From contig NVWL01000011.1 in NCBI GenBank assembly GCA_002733645.1, positions 36,985 to 100,984 on the forward strand: a DNA stretch of 64,000 bases, in the 5' to 3' direction. The position numbers and the translations under genes are program-made. Origin of the DNA: Oceanobacter sp. Its GTDB lineage: Bacteria; Pseudomonadota; Gammaproteobacteria; Pseudomonadales; Oceanobacteraceae. The notes beneath the pieces were generated by a model that ran no database searches, was not told the origin of the DNA, and saw only the letters and a list, made by a program, of their open reading frames with translations. Positions 28,618 to 38,572 of the stretch are shown in pieces. Position 1 is the first letter of the stretch. Each line of letters starts with the position of its first letter.

Positions 28618-29562
28618 CTACAGATCGGTTTGCATAAGACGTTTAGCCCGCAGAACACCATTTGCGATACGGCCAATGCCGACCAACATACGGGCTCCAG
28701 ATTCAACGGTCCATAATTGTACAGAAGCCGCATCGCTTAAGCCAGTGTTTATAGGCTTTCCACACTGTATACGCCATGTTTCATCGGCGTCTAGTTCGAC
28801 GAATGGCCAATCAGGAGGAATTGCGGTTTCGGTTGGCAACAAAAGTGCGTCTAAGGCATCAAAGCCCTGCTCCGCAATCAGTTCCAGCTCGTCAAGCGTG
28901 TACATCAGATCTGAGGTGTAAGGACCTGAATGCGTTCGATGCAAGCGGCTCACATAGGCACCTGAGTCCAGTGCCTCCCCAATATCTTCAACCAAAGTGC
29001 GAATGTAAGTGCCTTTAGAGCACAGCACATTGAGATCAAATGTGGTCTCAGTAAAACTCTCCAGCGAGAGAGCATGAATCTGAATCGTGCGACGTTTCTT
29101 CTCAGCGATAACCCTCATCTCTTCTTGAGACATGCCCTTGCGAGCGAGTTCATAAAGAGGGCGGCCGTTCATTTTTAATGCTGAAAACATAGGGGGAACC
29201 TGCACCACAGGCCCACGAAAATCACACAATACCGATTCAATGATGTCCGACGACAATAACGGGATAGGCCTTGTCTCTAGCACCTCACCTTCTTTATCAC
29301 CTGTGCTACGGATTTCCCCCAGTGTCCCTGTGGTGCTATAGCCCTTATCCGATTCAAGCAGTACCTGAGAAAACTTGGTCGACTCACCAATACAGATAGG
29401 TAAAACACCACTGGCTTCAGGGTCTAACGCGCCGGTGTGGCCCGCCTTATTCGCATCAAACAGTTTTTTAACACGCTGTAAGACAGCGTTTGACGTTAGT
29501 CCCAGCGGTTTATTAATGACAATGATGCCGCTAATATCGCGGCCACTCTTACGTTTTGCCAT
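28618..29562 (-). CDS. truB: tRNA pseudouridine(55) synthase
   Basis: Makes pseudouridine 55 in the T-loop of all tRNAs. The protein is 314 aa, the E. coli length. The catalytic Asp47 sits in HTGALDPEASGVLP; other marks are IVINKPLGLTS, FSQVLLESDKGY, KVPPMFSALK-like VQVPPMFSALKMNGRPLYELARKG and CSKGTYIRTL. A PUA domain occupies the C-terminus. It follows rbfA by five bases in the nusA operon. Confidence 0.96.
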   Translation of the reverse strand: MAKRKSGRDISGIIVINKPLGLTSNAVLQRVKKLFDANKAGHTGALDPEASGVLPICIGESTKFSQVLLESDKGYSTTGTLGEIRSTGDKEGEVLETRPIPLLSSDIIESVLCDFRGPVVQVPPMFSALKMNGRPLYELARKGMSQEEMRVIAEKKRRTIQIHALSLESFTETTFDLNVLCSKGTYIRTLVEDIGEALDSGAYVSRLHRTHSGPYTSDLMYTLDELELIAEQGFDALDALLLPTETAIPPDWPFVELDADETWRIQCGKPINTGLSDAASVQLWTVESGARMLVGIGRIANGVLRAKRLMQTDL

Positions 29563-29567
29563 CTGTT

Positions 29568-29978
29568 CTAATCGTTTTTCTCGTTGTGGTTATCAACATC
29601 ATTGCGGTCGTCGTCTTCTTGGCGAGCTTGTTTAATCAAACTGGTCAAAAAGTGGCCACGATCCATCGCTTCATCGTAATGAAATCGCAGTAATGGCGTC
29701 ACTCGCGTTGTCAGAATACGCGCTAACTCAGAGCGTAAATACCCAGCGGCATCGTTCAAGATACGGCTGGTGTTATGACGGATAAATTCATCGGTTTCGC
29801 CCTTGGCACCCATCACAGTGAAGTACACATCGGCGTAACCTAAATCTTTAGCAACCTTCACCTGATTCAATGTCACCATACCTAAGTGTGGGTTTTTCAT
29901 TTCAAACTGAATCAACTGTGCCAATTCGCGCTGAATCTGCTCACTTAAACGCGATGTACGGCTGTAATCTTTTGGCAT
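29568..29978 (-). CDS. rbfA: Ribosome-binding factor A
   Basis: Small KH-fold factor that assists late 30S maturation and cold adaptation. The 136-aa protein begins MPKDYSRTSRLSEQIQREL and carries DLGYADVYFTVMG and the KH-like ...YLRSELARILTTRVTPLLRFHYDEAMDRG region. The last 20 residues are unusually charged (RQEDDDRNDVDNHNEKND) and probably disordered. It lies between infB and truB, with two hairpins in the gap after infB. Confidence 0.96.
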   Translation of the reverse strand: MPKDYSRTSRLSEQIQRELAQLIQFEMKNPHLGMVTLNQVKVAKDLGYADVYFTVMGAKGETDEFIRHNTSRILNDAAGYLRSELARILTTRVTPLLRFHYDEAMDRGHFLTSLIKQARQEDDDRNDVDNHNEKND

Positions 29979-30017
29979 GTCTTACTCCCGGGCCGAAAGC
30001 CCTGATCTCCAGAGACA

Positions 30018-30065
30018 CCAAAGCCCGGATGAATCCGGGCTTTGGTTAGGGCTTGTGAACAAGCC
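30018..30065 (-). terminator. Hairpins between infB and rbfA
   Basis: A perfect 13-bp stem (30018-30030 with 30033-30045; CCAAAGCCCGGAT and its complement) with a two-base gap, and next to it GGGCTT/AAGCCC (30048-30065). Neither is followed by a T run, so they are more likely RNA processing or stability elements than full terminators. Confidence 0.5.
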
Positions 30066-30087
30066 CAGATAGTAGCAACGAGCTCTA

Positions 30088-32628
30088 TTACAGAGTACGT
30101 GCTATTTCTTTGACGTCGAATACTTCGATCTGATCGCCTGGGCGAACGTCCTGATAGTTCTTCACGCCGATACCACAATCAGTACCGCTGCGAACTTCTT
30201 GTACATCGTCTTTGAAACGACGTAGCGACTCAAGTTCACCTTCGTAAATAACAACGTTTTCACGTAGTACACGTATTTTCTTATTACGGTGTACAGTCCC
30301 TTCGATCACCATACAACCAGCAATCTGGCCGAATTTAGGTGAGTTGAAGACTTCACGTACTTCCGCAATACCAACGATCTCTTCACGCAATTCAGGAGCC
30401 AGAAGGCCTGCCATTGCTTGCTTAACATCGTCCAGAAGATCGTAGATTACGCTGTAGTAACGCATATCAACGCCGCTATTCTCGACAACACGCTTCGACG
30501 CGTTATCGGCACGAACGTTAAAGCCAAACAATACTGCGTTTGCAGCAACCGCCAAAGTCGCGTCTGTTTCTGTAATACCGCCAACACCTGACGCCACAAC
30601 ATTCACTTTCACTTCATCGGTGCCTAGCTTCTGCAATGAAGCAACGATGGCTTCAAGAGAACCACGAACGTCAGTTTTAATAACCACGTTCAGTGCTTCT
30701 GCTTTACCTTCGCCCATGCCAGAGAAGAGAGCATCCAACTTAGCCGCTTGCTGACGCTGCTGCACTTGCTCTTTAAAGCGAGACTCACGGTATTCAGCTA
30801 CTTCGCGCGCTTTCTTCTCGCTTTCAACAACCATAAAGTTGTCGCCCGCATCTGGCGTACCATTAAGACCAAGGATCTCAACAGGAATCGATGGACCAGC
30901 TTCATCGGTCTGCTTGCCATTCTCGTCCAGCAAGGCACGAGCACGACCATAACAAGTACCCGCAAGAACAATATCACCCTTCTTCAAGGTACCGTTCTGT
31001 ACCAACAGAGTAGCAACTGGACCACGGCCTTTATCAAGACGAGATTCAACAACAACCCCTTGGCCAGGGCCAACGAAGTGCGCTTTCAGCTCAAGCAGTT
31101 CAGCTTGTAGCAGTACGGCTTCTAGCAATTCGGTAATGCCATCACCTGTTTTTGCTGACACAGGGATGAAAGGTACATCACCGCCCCAGTCTTCAGGAAT
31201 AACATCATGGGCTGACAGTTCGTTTTTAACACGATCCGGATCAGCGCCTTCTTTATCCATCTTGTTCACAGCAACAACCAAAGGTACGCCCGCAGATTTC
31301 GCGTGCTGTACAGCTTCTTCAGTTTGCGGCATAACACCGTCATCCGCGGCAACCACAAGGATTACAACGTCTGTTGCTTGAGCACCACGTGCACGCATTG
31401 AGGTAAACGCGGCGTGACCTGGGGTATCAAGAAATGACACCATACCGTGATCGGTTTCAACGTGATACGCACCAATATGTTGGGTAATACCACCCGCCTC
31501 GCCAGAGGCAACGCGTGAGCTACGGATGTAATCCAATAGCGAGGTTTTACCGTGGTCAACGTGACCCATAACAGTCACAACCGGTGCACGATTCTGTAGA
31601 TCACTTTCGTAATTCACAGATTCAGTAACATCTTGCTCCAGCTGGTTGTCAGCAATCAGCTTAGATACTTTGTGGCCCATTTCTTCAACCACAAGCGTCG
31701 CGGTGTCTTGATCGAGTGTCTGATTGATCGTGGCCATGATGCCCATTTTCATCAGTACTTTAATCACTTCACCGGCTTTAATTGCCATTTTAGACGCCAG
31801 TTCACCGACAGTGATGGCTTCAGGCAATTCAACTTCATGAGTCACTGGCGCTGTCGGACGTGTGAAGGCGTGTTCATTATTCGCTTGATTCACACGCGCT
31901 TTGGCTTTCAGCTTACCGCCTTTACCACCACGACGCTGATTACGTCCACCACGGTTATCAGAGTCGTCGAAACGACTGTCTTTATCCGTACGCTTACGTT
32001 CAGGCGTTTTGGCTTTTTTGCGGTGTTCATCACGCTGCTGAGCTGCTTCTGCTGCTGCACGCTTCTGAGCTTCGTCTTCTTCAGGCTTAGCTTTGGCCGC
32101 GCCGCCTGCAGATGGCTTTTTCGAAACAGTCACGGCAGGCGCCGCAGGTGCTGGTGCACGCTCTGCTTTCTTCTCAGGCGCTTTAGCAACAGCCTCTTTA
32201 GCTGGTTTCTCTGCTTCTGCGGCAGAAGCTTTCGCTTTCTCCGCTTCTTGCTGTGCTTTTAGAGCCGCTTCTTTTTCAGCAGCCAAACGGGCTTCTTCTT
32301 CCAGGCGAGCGGTTTCTGCTGCCGTGTCAGTGTCGTCACGTTTAACGTAAGTACGTTTTTTGCGTACTTCAATATTGACTGCTTTTTTACCACCTTGACC
32401 CGTTTTTAAAGTCGTCGTGACTTTACGCTTCAGGGTGATTTTTTTCGGTGCCGCGTCGGCTTCGCCATGACTCTTTTTCAAAAACGCTAACAAGCTTTGT
32501 TTTTGTTCGTCATTGACAGAATCTGCTTCAGCTTTCTGAGGCAGACCCGCTTCTTTCATTTGGGACAACAGACGATCAGTGCTCGTCCCTACCACGTCGG
32601 CAAGTTCTTTAACTGTTACATCAGCCAT
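30088..32628 (-). CDS. infB: Translation initiation factor IF-2
   Basis: GTPase that brings initiator tRNA to the 30S subunit, 846 aa. It begins with an IF2-N domain ([16 protein letters not shown]), then a long Lys/Ala/Glu-rich linker (about 60-240) and a second IF2-N domain (about 265-320). The G domain has G1 GHVDHGKT (355-362), DTPGH, and NKMDKEG. Domains II, III and the C-terminal fMet-tRNA-binding domain follow, with [17 protein letters not shown] and [16 protein letters not shown]. No internal second start is obvious. It lies 26 bp after nusA. Confidence 0.97.
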   Translation of the reverse strand: MADVTVKELADVVGTSTDRLLSQMKEAGLPQKAEADSVNDEQKQSLLAFLKKSHGEADAAPKKITLKRKVTTTLKTGQGGKKAVNIEVRKKRTYVKRDDTDTAAETARLEEEARLAAEKEAALKAQQEAEKAKASAAEAEKPAKEAVAKAPEKKAERAPAPAAPAVTVSKKPSAGGAAKAKPEEDEAQKRAAAEAAQQRDEHRKKAKTPERKRTDKDSRFDDSDNRGGRNQRRGGKGGKLKAKARVNQANNEHAFTRPTAPVTHEVELPEAITVGELASKMAIKAGEVIKVLMKMGIMATINQTLDQDTATLVVEEMGHKVSKLIADNQLEQDVTESVNYESDLQNRAPVVTVMGHVDHGKTSLLDYIRSSRVASGEAGGITQHIGAYHVETDHGMVSFLDTPGHAAFTSMRARGAQATDVVILVVAADDGVMPQTEEAVQHAKSAGVPLVVAVNKMDKEGADPDRVKNELSAHDVIPEDWGGDVPFIPVSAKTGDGITELLEAVLLQAELLELKAHFVGPGQGVVVESRLDKGRGPVATLLVQNGTLKKGDIVLAGTCYGRARALLDENGKQTDEAGPSIPVEILGLNGTPDAGDNFMVVESEKKAREVAEYRESRFKEQVQQRQQAAKLDALFSGMGEGKAEALNVVIKTDVRGSLEAIVASLQKLGTDEVKVNVVASGVGGITETDATLAVAANAVLFGFNVRADNASKRVVENSGVDMRYYSVIYDLLDDVKQAMAGLLAPELREEIVGIAEVREVFNSPKFGQIAGCMVIEGTVHRNKKIRVLRENVVIYEGELESLRRFKDDVQEVRSGTDCGIGVKNYQDVRPGDQIEVFDVKEIARTL

Positions 32629-32654
32629 ACGTTTCTCCTATGCCGGGCGAGTGA

Positions 32655-34151
32655 TTATTCAGTGCCTTCAAACCAAGGCTTACGGGCAGTCATGATCAGC
32701 TCACCCGCTTTCTCTTCGGTCATGTTTTCAATGTCCATGATGTCATCGATGGATTGCTCGGCGAGATCTTCCATCGTACAGATACCTTTACTGGCCATGA
32801 CCAATGCGAGATGTTTTTCCATACCTTCCATATTAAGAAGGTCTTCGGCCGGTTCAGCGGCTTCCAATTTCTCTTCAGAAGCAATCGCCTGAGTCAACAG
32901 GACATCTTTTGCACGGTTACGAAGTTCATTAACGATCTCTTCATCAAGACCATCAATTTGCAGCATTTCTTCCATTGGGACGTAAGCAATTTCTTCTAAC
33001 GTCGTAAATCCTTCTTCAACCAATAAGGTCGCGAAGTCTTCATCGAGGTCGAGAGTGTTAACAAAGCCCTCAATAAAACCTGAAGCTTCTTCGTTCTGCT
33101 TATCAACCGCTTCTTCTTCGGTCATCACATTGATTTCCCAGCCGGTGAGCTCAGAAGCCAGTCGAACATTTTGTCCGCCACGGCCAATCGCTTGGGCTAA
33201 GTTGTCTTCTGCGACAGCCACATCCATTGAGTTGGTTTCTTCGTCAACAACGATAGAAGCCACTTCAGCAGGTGCCATTGCATTGATGACCAGTTGCGCT
33301 GGGTTATCGTCCCAAAGAACGATATCAATACGCTCGCTACCACCAAGTTCATTAGTAACAGCTTGGACGCGCGCACCACGCATACCAACACACGCACCCA
33401 CAGGGTCGATACGCTTGTCGTTAGATTTCACGGCAATTTTTGCACGAGAACCGGGATCACGTGCAGCACCTTTGATTTCAATAACTTCTTCAGAAATCTC
33501 TGGCACTTCAATGCGGAATAGCTCAATGAGCATATCCGGCACGGTGCGGCTCAACATCAACTGTGGGCCACGATTCTCTGGGCGAATATCAAACAAGATG
33601 GCACGAACACGTTCGCCCATTCGCATGATCTCACGACCAATCAATTGATCTTTTGGCATTAACGCTTCAGCATTATTTCCAAGATCAACGATCACATTGT
33701 CGCGAGTCACCTTTTTAACGGTGCCGCCAATCAACTCACCCACACGGTCTTGGTACTGATCAACCACTTGCGCACGCTCAGCTTCACGTACTTTTTGTAC
33801 GATGATCTGTTTTGCGGCCTGCGCAGCGATACGTCCAAAATCTGGGTTATCCACCTCAATTTCGTAGGTATCACCTGGCTGTAAATTAGTATCGATATCA
33901 TGTGCTTCCTGCAGCGTGAGTTCATCACCCAAACCTGGAACCACATCATTGCTAACTACCAACCAACGACGGAATGTCTCGTAATCACCAGTTTTACGGT
34001 CGATATCCACGCGGATAATCGCTTCTTCGTCTTCGTAACGCTTTTTAGCCGCTGCCGCTAAGGCAGCCTCAATCGCTTGAAAGATAATTTCCTTAGAAAC
34101 GCCTTTCTCGTTCGAAACCGCTTCCGCGACCAGGAGAATTTCTTTGCTCAT
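32655..34151 (-). CDS. nusA: Transcription termination/antitermination factor NusA
   Basis: RNA polymerase-binding elongation factor, 498 aa. Order: N-terminal polymerase-binding domain (about 1-125), S1 domain (about 130-200, [21 protein letters not shown]), two KH domains (about 225-345, including [20 protein letters not shown] and [20 protein letters not shown]) and two C-terminal acidic repeats (about 360-498) as in proteobacterial NusA. It follows rimP by about 21 bp in the classical rimP-nusA-infB operon. Confidence 0.97.
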   Translation of the reverse strand: MSKEILLVAEAVSNEKGVSKEIIFQAIEAALAAAAKKRYEDEEAIIRVDIDRKTGDYETFRRWLVVSNDVVPGLGDELTLQEAHDIDTNLQPGDTYEIEVDNPDFGRIAAQAAKQIIVQKVREAERAQVVDQYQDRVGELIGGTVKKVTRDNVIVDLGNNAEALMPKDQLIGREIMRMGERVRAILFDIRPENRGPQLMLSRTVPDMLIELFRIEVPEISEEVIEIKGAARDPGSRAKIAVKSNDKRIDPVGACVGMRGARVQAVTNELGGSERIDIVLWDDNPAQLVINAMAPAEVASIVVDEETNSMDVAVAEDNLAQAIGRGGQNVRLASELTGWEINVMTEEEAVDKQNEEASGFIEGFVNTLDLDEDFATLLVEEGFTTLEEIAYVPMEEMLQIDGLDEEIVNELRNRAKDVLLTQAIASEEKLEAAEPAEDLLNMEGMEKHLALVMASKGICTMEDLAEQSIDDIMDIENMTEEKAGELIMTARKPWFEGTE

Positions 34152-34172
34152 CTTCTAGCCTCTCTCTGCACT

Positions 34173-34631
34173 TTAATCCTTGAATTGTGGAACAACATGG
34201 GCTTTGTCAATCAACTCAATTGGTAGTAGGTATTCGTTATCGTCAACGTGCACGACAATATCTTCCTGCTCGACACCAACTAAGCGGCCCTTAAAATTCC
34301 GTCGTCCGTCAAACGCCATGCGTAAACGTACGTCGATAATATTTCCTGCTAATGAAACAAACTGCTCCATTGTGAAGATCGGACGATCCATACCCGGCGA
34401 TGACACTTCCAAGTTATAAACCTGTGAAATCGGATCTTCTACATCGAGCACACTACTCACCTGACGGCTCACAGACGCACAATGGTCTACGTTAATGCCG
34501 TCAGCATGATCGATATAAATTCGCAGAATTGATTGCTTACCTTGAGGGGTATATTCAAGTCCCCAGAAAATAAAGCCCATTGATTCTACAACCGGGGCAA
34601 TCATTTCAATTAACTGACTATCTCTTGCCAA
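34173..34631 (-). CDS. rimP: Ribosome maturation factor RimP
   Basis: Assists 30S assembly, 152 aa. The N-terminal alpha/beta domain includes [18 protein letters not shown] and [24 protein letters not shown]; the middle [17 protein letters not shown] is the family hallmark, and the C-terminal SH3-like domain holds [16 protein letters not shown]. First gene of the rimP-nusA-infB operon. Its leader (34632-34777) contains an ACTGGGCAT/ATGCCCAGT hairpin and a GAAATTAGT/ACTAATTTC hairpin (34711-34732). Confidence 0.95.
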   Translation of the reverse strand: MARDSQLIEMIAPVVESMGFIFWGLEYTPQGKQSILRIYIDHADGINVDHCASVSRQVSSVLDVEDPISQVYNLEVSSPGMDRPIFTMEQFVSLAGNIIDVRLRMAFDGRRNFKGRLVGVEQEDIVVHVDDNEYLLPIELIDKAHVVPQFKD

Positions 34632-34777
34632 TCTAAACTCTCCCGGGATTCACTCCCGATACAAACAAAAACTGGGCATACATGCCCAGTCCACTACTGC
34701 TCTCGCAGATTGAAATTAGTCGAAACTAATTTCTGTGACGCTCAGCGGACCCAATAATTTCACTAGGCCCAATTATC

Positions 34778-34803
34778 AAAAAAGCCCCTGACATGAGGGG
34801 CTT
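34778..34803 (-). terminator. Second terminator after tRNA-Leu
   Basis: On the minus strand AAGCCCCT pairs with AGGGGCTT around six bases and is followed by a T run. It stands about 40 bp beyond the first terminator and separates the tRNA transcript from rimP. Confidence 0.8.
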
Positions 34804-34840
34804 AAAATACAAGCAGCCGCATTATATGCGTTGCCTATAA

Positions 34841-34866
34841 AAAAAGCGAACCAGTGTTCGCTTTTT
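34841..34866 (-). terminator. First terminator after tRNA-Leu
   Basis: An 11-bp stem AAAAAGCGAAC with GTTCGCTTTTT and a four-base loop, ending in a T run on the minus strand. It lies about 40 bases past the tRNA 3' end. Confidence 0.88.
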
Positions 34867-34906
34867 CCAGATCAACCGTCATATCAGCAGTCGATCTACA
34901 ATAAGT

Positions 34907-34992
34907 TGGTGCGGATGGCGAGACTCGAACTCGCACGAGCATAGCTCACTACCCCCTCAAGGTAGCGTGTCTACCAATTCCACCACATCCGC
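34907..34992 (-). tRNA. tRNA-Leu (anticodon GAG)
   Basis: Read on the minus strand: acceptor stem GCGGATG pairs with CATCCGC, then A and an encoded CCA. The anticodon stem CTACC/GGTAG holds loop TTGAGGG, giving anticodon GAG. A long variable arm (GAGC/GCTC) marks it as class II leucine tRNA, and the T-arm has GTTCGAGTC. It sits between secG and rimP, a position conserved across gammaproteobacteria. Confidence 0.97.
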
Positions 34993-35006
34993 ATCAAAGA
35001 AAGAAC

Positions 35007-35423
35007 TTACTTAGTAGGTTCTTCCGAGGTTTCTTCCAGTGCTTCTATCACTTGCTCATCAGACTCCGCTGAGGCATTCAGTTCTGGAGCGTCATCTGAA
35101 GACGGCGCGTATTCTTCCACAGCTGGGGTGTCTTGCTCAAGTACTTCTGCCATTTCAGCGGTAGGAATACCGACTTCCGATGCACCTTCTGATATTTTTT
35201 TTGCAAACACAGCCAAACCAAGGCTGGTTACAAAAAATGCAGCCGCCAAAATTGCGGTGCTGCGGCTCATAAAGTTCGCAGAACCCGATGAACCAAACAC
35301 AGTTTGTGATGCACCCGCACCAAACGATGCGCCCGCATCTGCACCTTTACCCTGCTGAAGCAGAACAAAAGCAACAATACCCACTGCGAGTACGATATGA
35401 ACGATCAGAATAATTTGTTCCAT
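35007..35423 (-). CDS. secG: Preprotein translocase subunit SecG
   Basis: Inner-membrane part of the SecYEG channel. The ATG at 35423 gives 138 aa starting MEQIILIVHIVLAVGIVAFV, with AGG seven bases upstream; a longer in-frame reading to 35459 has no support. Two membrane helices (about 1-22 and 52-75) flank the conserved LLQQGKGADAGASFGAG loop. The C-terminal tail of about 60 residues is strongly acidic (many Glu, Asp, Ser, Thr), longer than in E. coli. It follows tpiA and precedes tRNA-Leu. Confidence 0.93.
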   Translation of the reverse strand: MEQIILIVHIVLAVGIVAFVLLQQGKGADAGASFGAGASQTVFGSSGSANFMSRSTAILAAAFFVTSLGLAVFAKKISEGASEVGIPTAEMAEVLEQDTPAVEEYAPSSDDAPELNASAESDEQVIEALEETSEEPTK

Positions 35424-35439
35424 AGTAAAACCTGAACCC

Positions 35440-36180
35440 TTATGCCCTACATATTCCAATAAATTCAGCGGCGTCTAGGGAAGCTCCCCCAACTAAGCCG
35501 CCATCAATGTCGGTCTGAGAAAATAAATCAGCCGCGTTAGCAGACTTTACACTGCCGCCGTACAAAATACGGGTTTCTTCTGCAATATTTGCACTGCGCT
35601 CTGCAAGCAGAGTACGAATATAAGCATGAATCGCTTGTGCTTGCTCTGGCGACGCTGTCTCACCAGTACCAATGGCCCAAACAGGCTCATAAGCAACAAC
35701 CACGTTTTTCCAATCTGCATCGGTTAGTTCTGAGAGCAGAAGTGTTAGCTGCGCAGCAACAACGGTTTCTTCACGCCCTGCTTTACGCTCTTCTAATGTT
35801 TCACCAACACAGACGACAGCCACCAAACCAGCATCAATGGCAAGACGAGTTTTACTCAGCACCACTTCGTCTGTTTCGCCATACAAAGCTCGACGCTCTG
35901 AGTGACCAATAATAACGAGCTCCGCACCACAATCTGCCAGCATTTCAGTACTGACTTCACCCGTGAATGCCCCACTGCGTTGGTCAGAACAATTTTGTGC
36001 GCCAACACGTATCGCAGAGCCATTTAACTCAGATACCGCTTGAGTTAAGTACGGAAATGGCGGAAATACAGCCACATCACATGACAGGTTTCCGGCATCG
36101 AGTAATCCATTCAACAGCGCCTTAGTATCAGCGGAAGACGCATTCATCTTCCAATTGCCAGCTACCAATATGCGTCGCAT
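35440..36180 (-). CDS. tpiA: Triosephosphate isomerase
   Basis: Glycolytic enzyme interconverting dihydroxyacetone phosphate and glyceraldehyde 3-phosphate, 246 aa. The active site is complete: Lys in AGNWKMN, His in IIGHSERR, and the catalytic Glu in VVAYEPVWAIGTG, with the phosphate-binding GGSVKSANA near the end. It lies between glmM and secG, its usual gammaproteobacterial place. Confidence 0.96.
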   Translation of the reverse strand: MRRILVAGNWKMNASSADTKALLNGLLDAGNLSCDVAVFPPFPYLTQAVSELNGSAIRVGAQNCSDQRSGAFTGEVSTEMLADCGAELVIIGHSERRALYGETDEVVLSKTRLAIDAGLVAVVCVGETLEERKAGREETVVAAQLTLLLSELTDADWKNVVVAYEPVWAIGTGETASPEQAQAIHAYIRTLLAERSANIAEETRILYGGSVKSANAADLFSQTDIDGGLVGGASLDAAEFIGICRA

Positions 36181-36269
36181 GAGTTACTCCGAAATTCAAA
36201 GAGCGCAGATACTATCCGAGAACCCCTTTCGAGACAAGCCGATGGACCCTCAGAAGTACATGCTTTGCA

Positions 36270-37604
36270 TTAAGCCAACGCTTTTTCGACCACTTCGGCC
36301 AACTCTTGGGCCAACAATTGTGTAATCGCAGGGTCTTCAGCTTCAACCATGACACGCACCAGAGGCTCAGTACCAGACGGGCGCAGCAATACGCGCCCAC
36401 GGTCCGCGAGTTTTTTCTCTGTTGCGGCAACAGCGGTGATGATATCAGGGTGCGACATTACATCCATATCACGCGACCGACGAACGTTAATCATCGTCTG
36501 TGGCATTTTAACCATGCGCTTTTGCCATTCATGTAGACCAACCCCACTGTCTCGCAACGCCACCAGCACTTGTAGCGCTGAAACGATGCCGTCACCCGTG
36601 CTGTTTGAATCGAGACACAATAAATGCCCAGACGATTCGCCGCCATAACGCCAGTTATTCTCCGTAAGCACTTGCATTACATAGCGATCGCCGACTTTCG
36701 CACGCTTAAATTCAATGCCTTTATCGCGCAGAGCCAGTTCAAGACCTAGGTTACTCATTTGAGTGCCAACCACACCACCGTTCAAACGACCCTGCTCATG
36801 CGCGTGAGTAGCAACGATAAACAAAAGTTGATCCCCATCCACAAGTTCGCCTTTATGATCGACCATCAATACACGATCACCATCACCATCAAAGGCGATA
36901 CCTAAATCGGCTTTTTCTTCTAGTACCGTGGAGCGAAGTAATTCTGGGTGAGTCGAACCGCATTCATGGTTGATATTTAAGCCGTTTGGCTGGTTGCCAA
37001 TCGTGATCACCGTGGCACCCAATTCTGAAAATACCGCCGGCGCAATTTGGTACGTTGCCCCATGGCTACAATCCAGTACGACTTTCAGCCCACGTAAGTT
37101 CAAGGAATTCGCAGTGCCTTTACAGAATTCGATATAACGACCTGCGGCATCACTGATACGCATCGCTTTACCTAACTGATCAGACTCAACACAGGTCATG
37201 GGTTGATCAAGATAGGATTCAATTTGCAATTCAATATCGTCAGCCAGCTTTGTGCCATCGCCAGAGAAGAATTTAATGCCGTTATCGTAAAACGGATTGT
37301 GCGACGCACTGATCACGATACCTGCTTGTGCTCGGAAGGTACGGGTTAGGTAGGCAATACCCGGCGTCGGAATTGGCCCTAACAGCCCCACATCGACACC
37401 TGCCGCTGACAACCCAGCTTCCAGCGCCGATTCAAACATGTAGCCTGAAATGCGCGTATCTTTACCAATTAAAATTCGACTTTTGCCGCGGGCCGCGAAG
37501 ACTTTACCCGCCGCCCAACCAAGACGCATAACAAATTCCGGTGTAATCGGAGCTTCACCTACCCGACCACGAATACCGTCTGTACCAAAATACTTTCTAG
37601 ACAT
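36270..37604 (-). CDS. glmM: Phosphoglucosamine mutase
   Basis: Converts glucosamine 6-phosphate to glucosamine 1-phosphate for peptidoglycan and lipopolysaccharide. The 444-aa protein has the phosphoserine Ser101 in [13 protein letters not shown], the metal loop [12 protein letters not shown], the sugar-binding GGESSGH and the phosphate-binding [14 protein letters not shown]. Its start overlaps the end of folP by 8 bp, showing translational coupling. Confidence 0.96.
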   Translation of the reverse strand: MSRKYFGTDGIRGRVGEAPITPEFVMRLGWAAGKVFAARGKSRILIGKDTRISGYMFESALEAGLSAAGVDVGLLGPIPTPGIAYLTRTFRAQAGIVISASHNPFYDNGIKFFSGDGTKLADDIELQIESYLDQPMTCVESDQLGKAMRISDAAGRYIEFCKGTANSLNLRGLKVVLDCSHGATYQIAPAVFSELGATVITIGNQPNGLNINHECGSTHPELLRSTVLEEKADLGIAFDGDGDRVLMVDHKGELVDGDQLLFIVATHAHEQGRLNGGVVGTQMSNLGLELALRDKGIEFKRAKVGDRYVMQVLTENNWRYGGESSGHLLCLDSNSTGDGIVSALQVLVALRDSGVGLHEWQKRMVKMPQTMINVRRSRDMDVMSHPDIITAVAATEKKLADRGRVLLRPSGTEPLVRVMVEAEDPAITQLLAQELAEVVEKALA

Positions 37605-38439
37605 GCCCTTCTCCTAGGGTGGCTCTCACGACTTGCAATGCTTCCCAAGTCGCTTTTACATCGTGCGCTCGGACAATACGCGCACCCTTCATTGCACAAA
37701 TAACCGCAGCTGCTGCACTTGCACCATCTCTTTGTTCCGGTGACATATCACCATTAAGAATCGCGGCAATCATACGCTTTCTCGATAGGCCGGTCAGCAC
37801 AGGAAAACCCAATGCACTGATTTGCTCCAATCGATTTAACAGTTGATAGTTATGCTCAAGTGACTTGCCAAATCCAAACCCCGGATCTAATAGAATTTGG
37901 TCTTTAGGGATCCCCGCCGCCATAACGTCTTGTACGCGCCGTAATAAAAAATCAGATACCTCGTCCACAACGTTGTCGTAAATCGGCTGGTCTTGCATTA
38001 CACCCGGCTCACCCTTCATATGCATTAAACACACAGGCAAACCACAGGCCACGGCAGCCTCTAGCGCCCCTTCACGACGCAGCGCACGAACATCATTAAT
38101 AAGATGCGCGCCAGCATTCGCCGCCTCAGAAATTACGATAGGATTACTGGTATCAACCGAAACAATCACATCCAAAGAGGTAGCAATGGCTCTAACCACA
38201 GGTAAGACCCGATCTAACTCTTCCTGAGTGGAGACAGGCGTTGCTCCCGGCCGCGTCGATTCACCACCTACATCTAAAATGCTGGCACCCTCTGCAATCA
38301 TACTTTCCGCATGACGCAAGGCCACATCAGGGCGATCAAATAGTCCACCATCAGAAAATGAATCTGGGGTGACATTTAAAATCCCCATAACTTGAGGAAC
38401 AGATACGTCGAGCGCCTTGTTTCTAAAGCGGAAATTCAC
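37597..38439 (-). CDS. folP: Dihydropteroate synthase
   Basis: Folate pathway enzyme that joins p-aminobenzoate to the pterin pyrophosphate; target of sulfonamides. The 280-aa TIM barrel shows [40 protein letters not shown] and [17 protein letters not shown]. It lies between ftsH and glmM in the conserved order and overlaps glmM. Confidence 0.96.
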   Translation of the reverse strand: MNFRFRNKALDVSVPQVMGILNVTPDSFSDGGLFDRPDVALRHAESMIAEGASILDVGGESTRPGATPVSTQEELDRVLPVVRAIATSLDVIVSVDTSNPIVISEAANAGAHLINDVRALRREGALEAAVACGLPVCLMHMKGEPGVMQDQPIYDNVVDEVSDFLLRRVQDVMAAGIPKDQILLDPGFGFGKSLEHNYQLLNRLEQISALGFPVLTGLSRKRMIAAILNGDMSPEQRDGASAAAAVICAMKGARIVRAHDVKATWEALQVVRATLGEGHV

Positions 38440-38530
38440 TTCAGCACCTATTTATTTTCAACAAACTATTGTTAACAGAGATATACATCGGTCACGAAGA
38501 TATTAAATTCGCACAGAACAATCAGGCAAT

Positions 38531-38556
38531 AAAAAAGGCGGCAAAAGCCGCCTTTT
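38531..38556 (-). terminator. Terminator-like hairpin after ftsH
   Basis: On the minus strand AAGGCGGC pairs with GCCGCCTT around four bases and is followed by six T. It lies just after the ftsH stop and before folP, so it probably reduces but need not abolish read-through into folP-glmM. Confidence 0.85.
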
Positions 38557-38572
38557 CAACAGCACACGAACA

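Noticed and set aside
31633..32262. 209-aa plus-strand frame opposite infB
   Set aside because: Phe/Cys/Arg-rich product from the antisense of the Lys/Ala/Glu-rich linker of IF-2; no coding character.
33055..33648. 197-aa plus-strand frame opposite nusA
   Set aside because: Ser/Thr-rich antisense artefact of a conserved gene.
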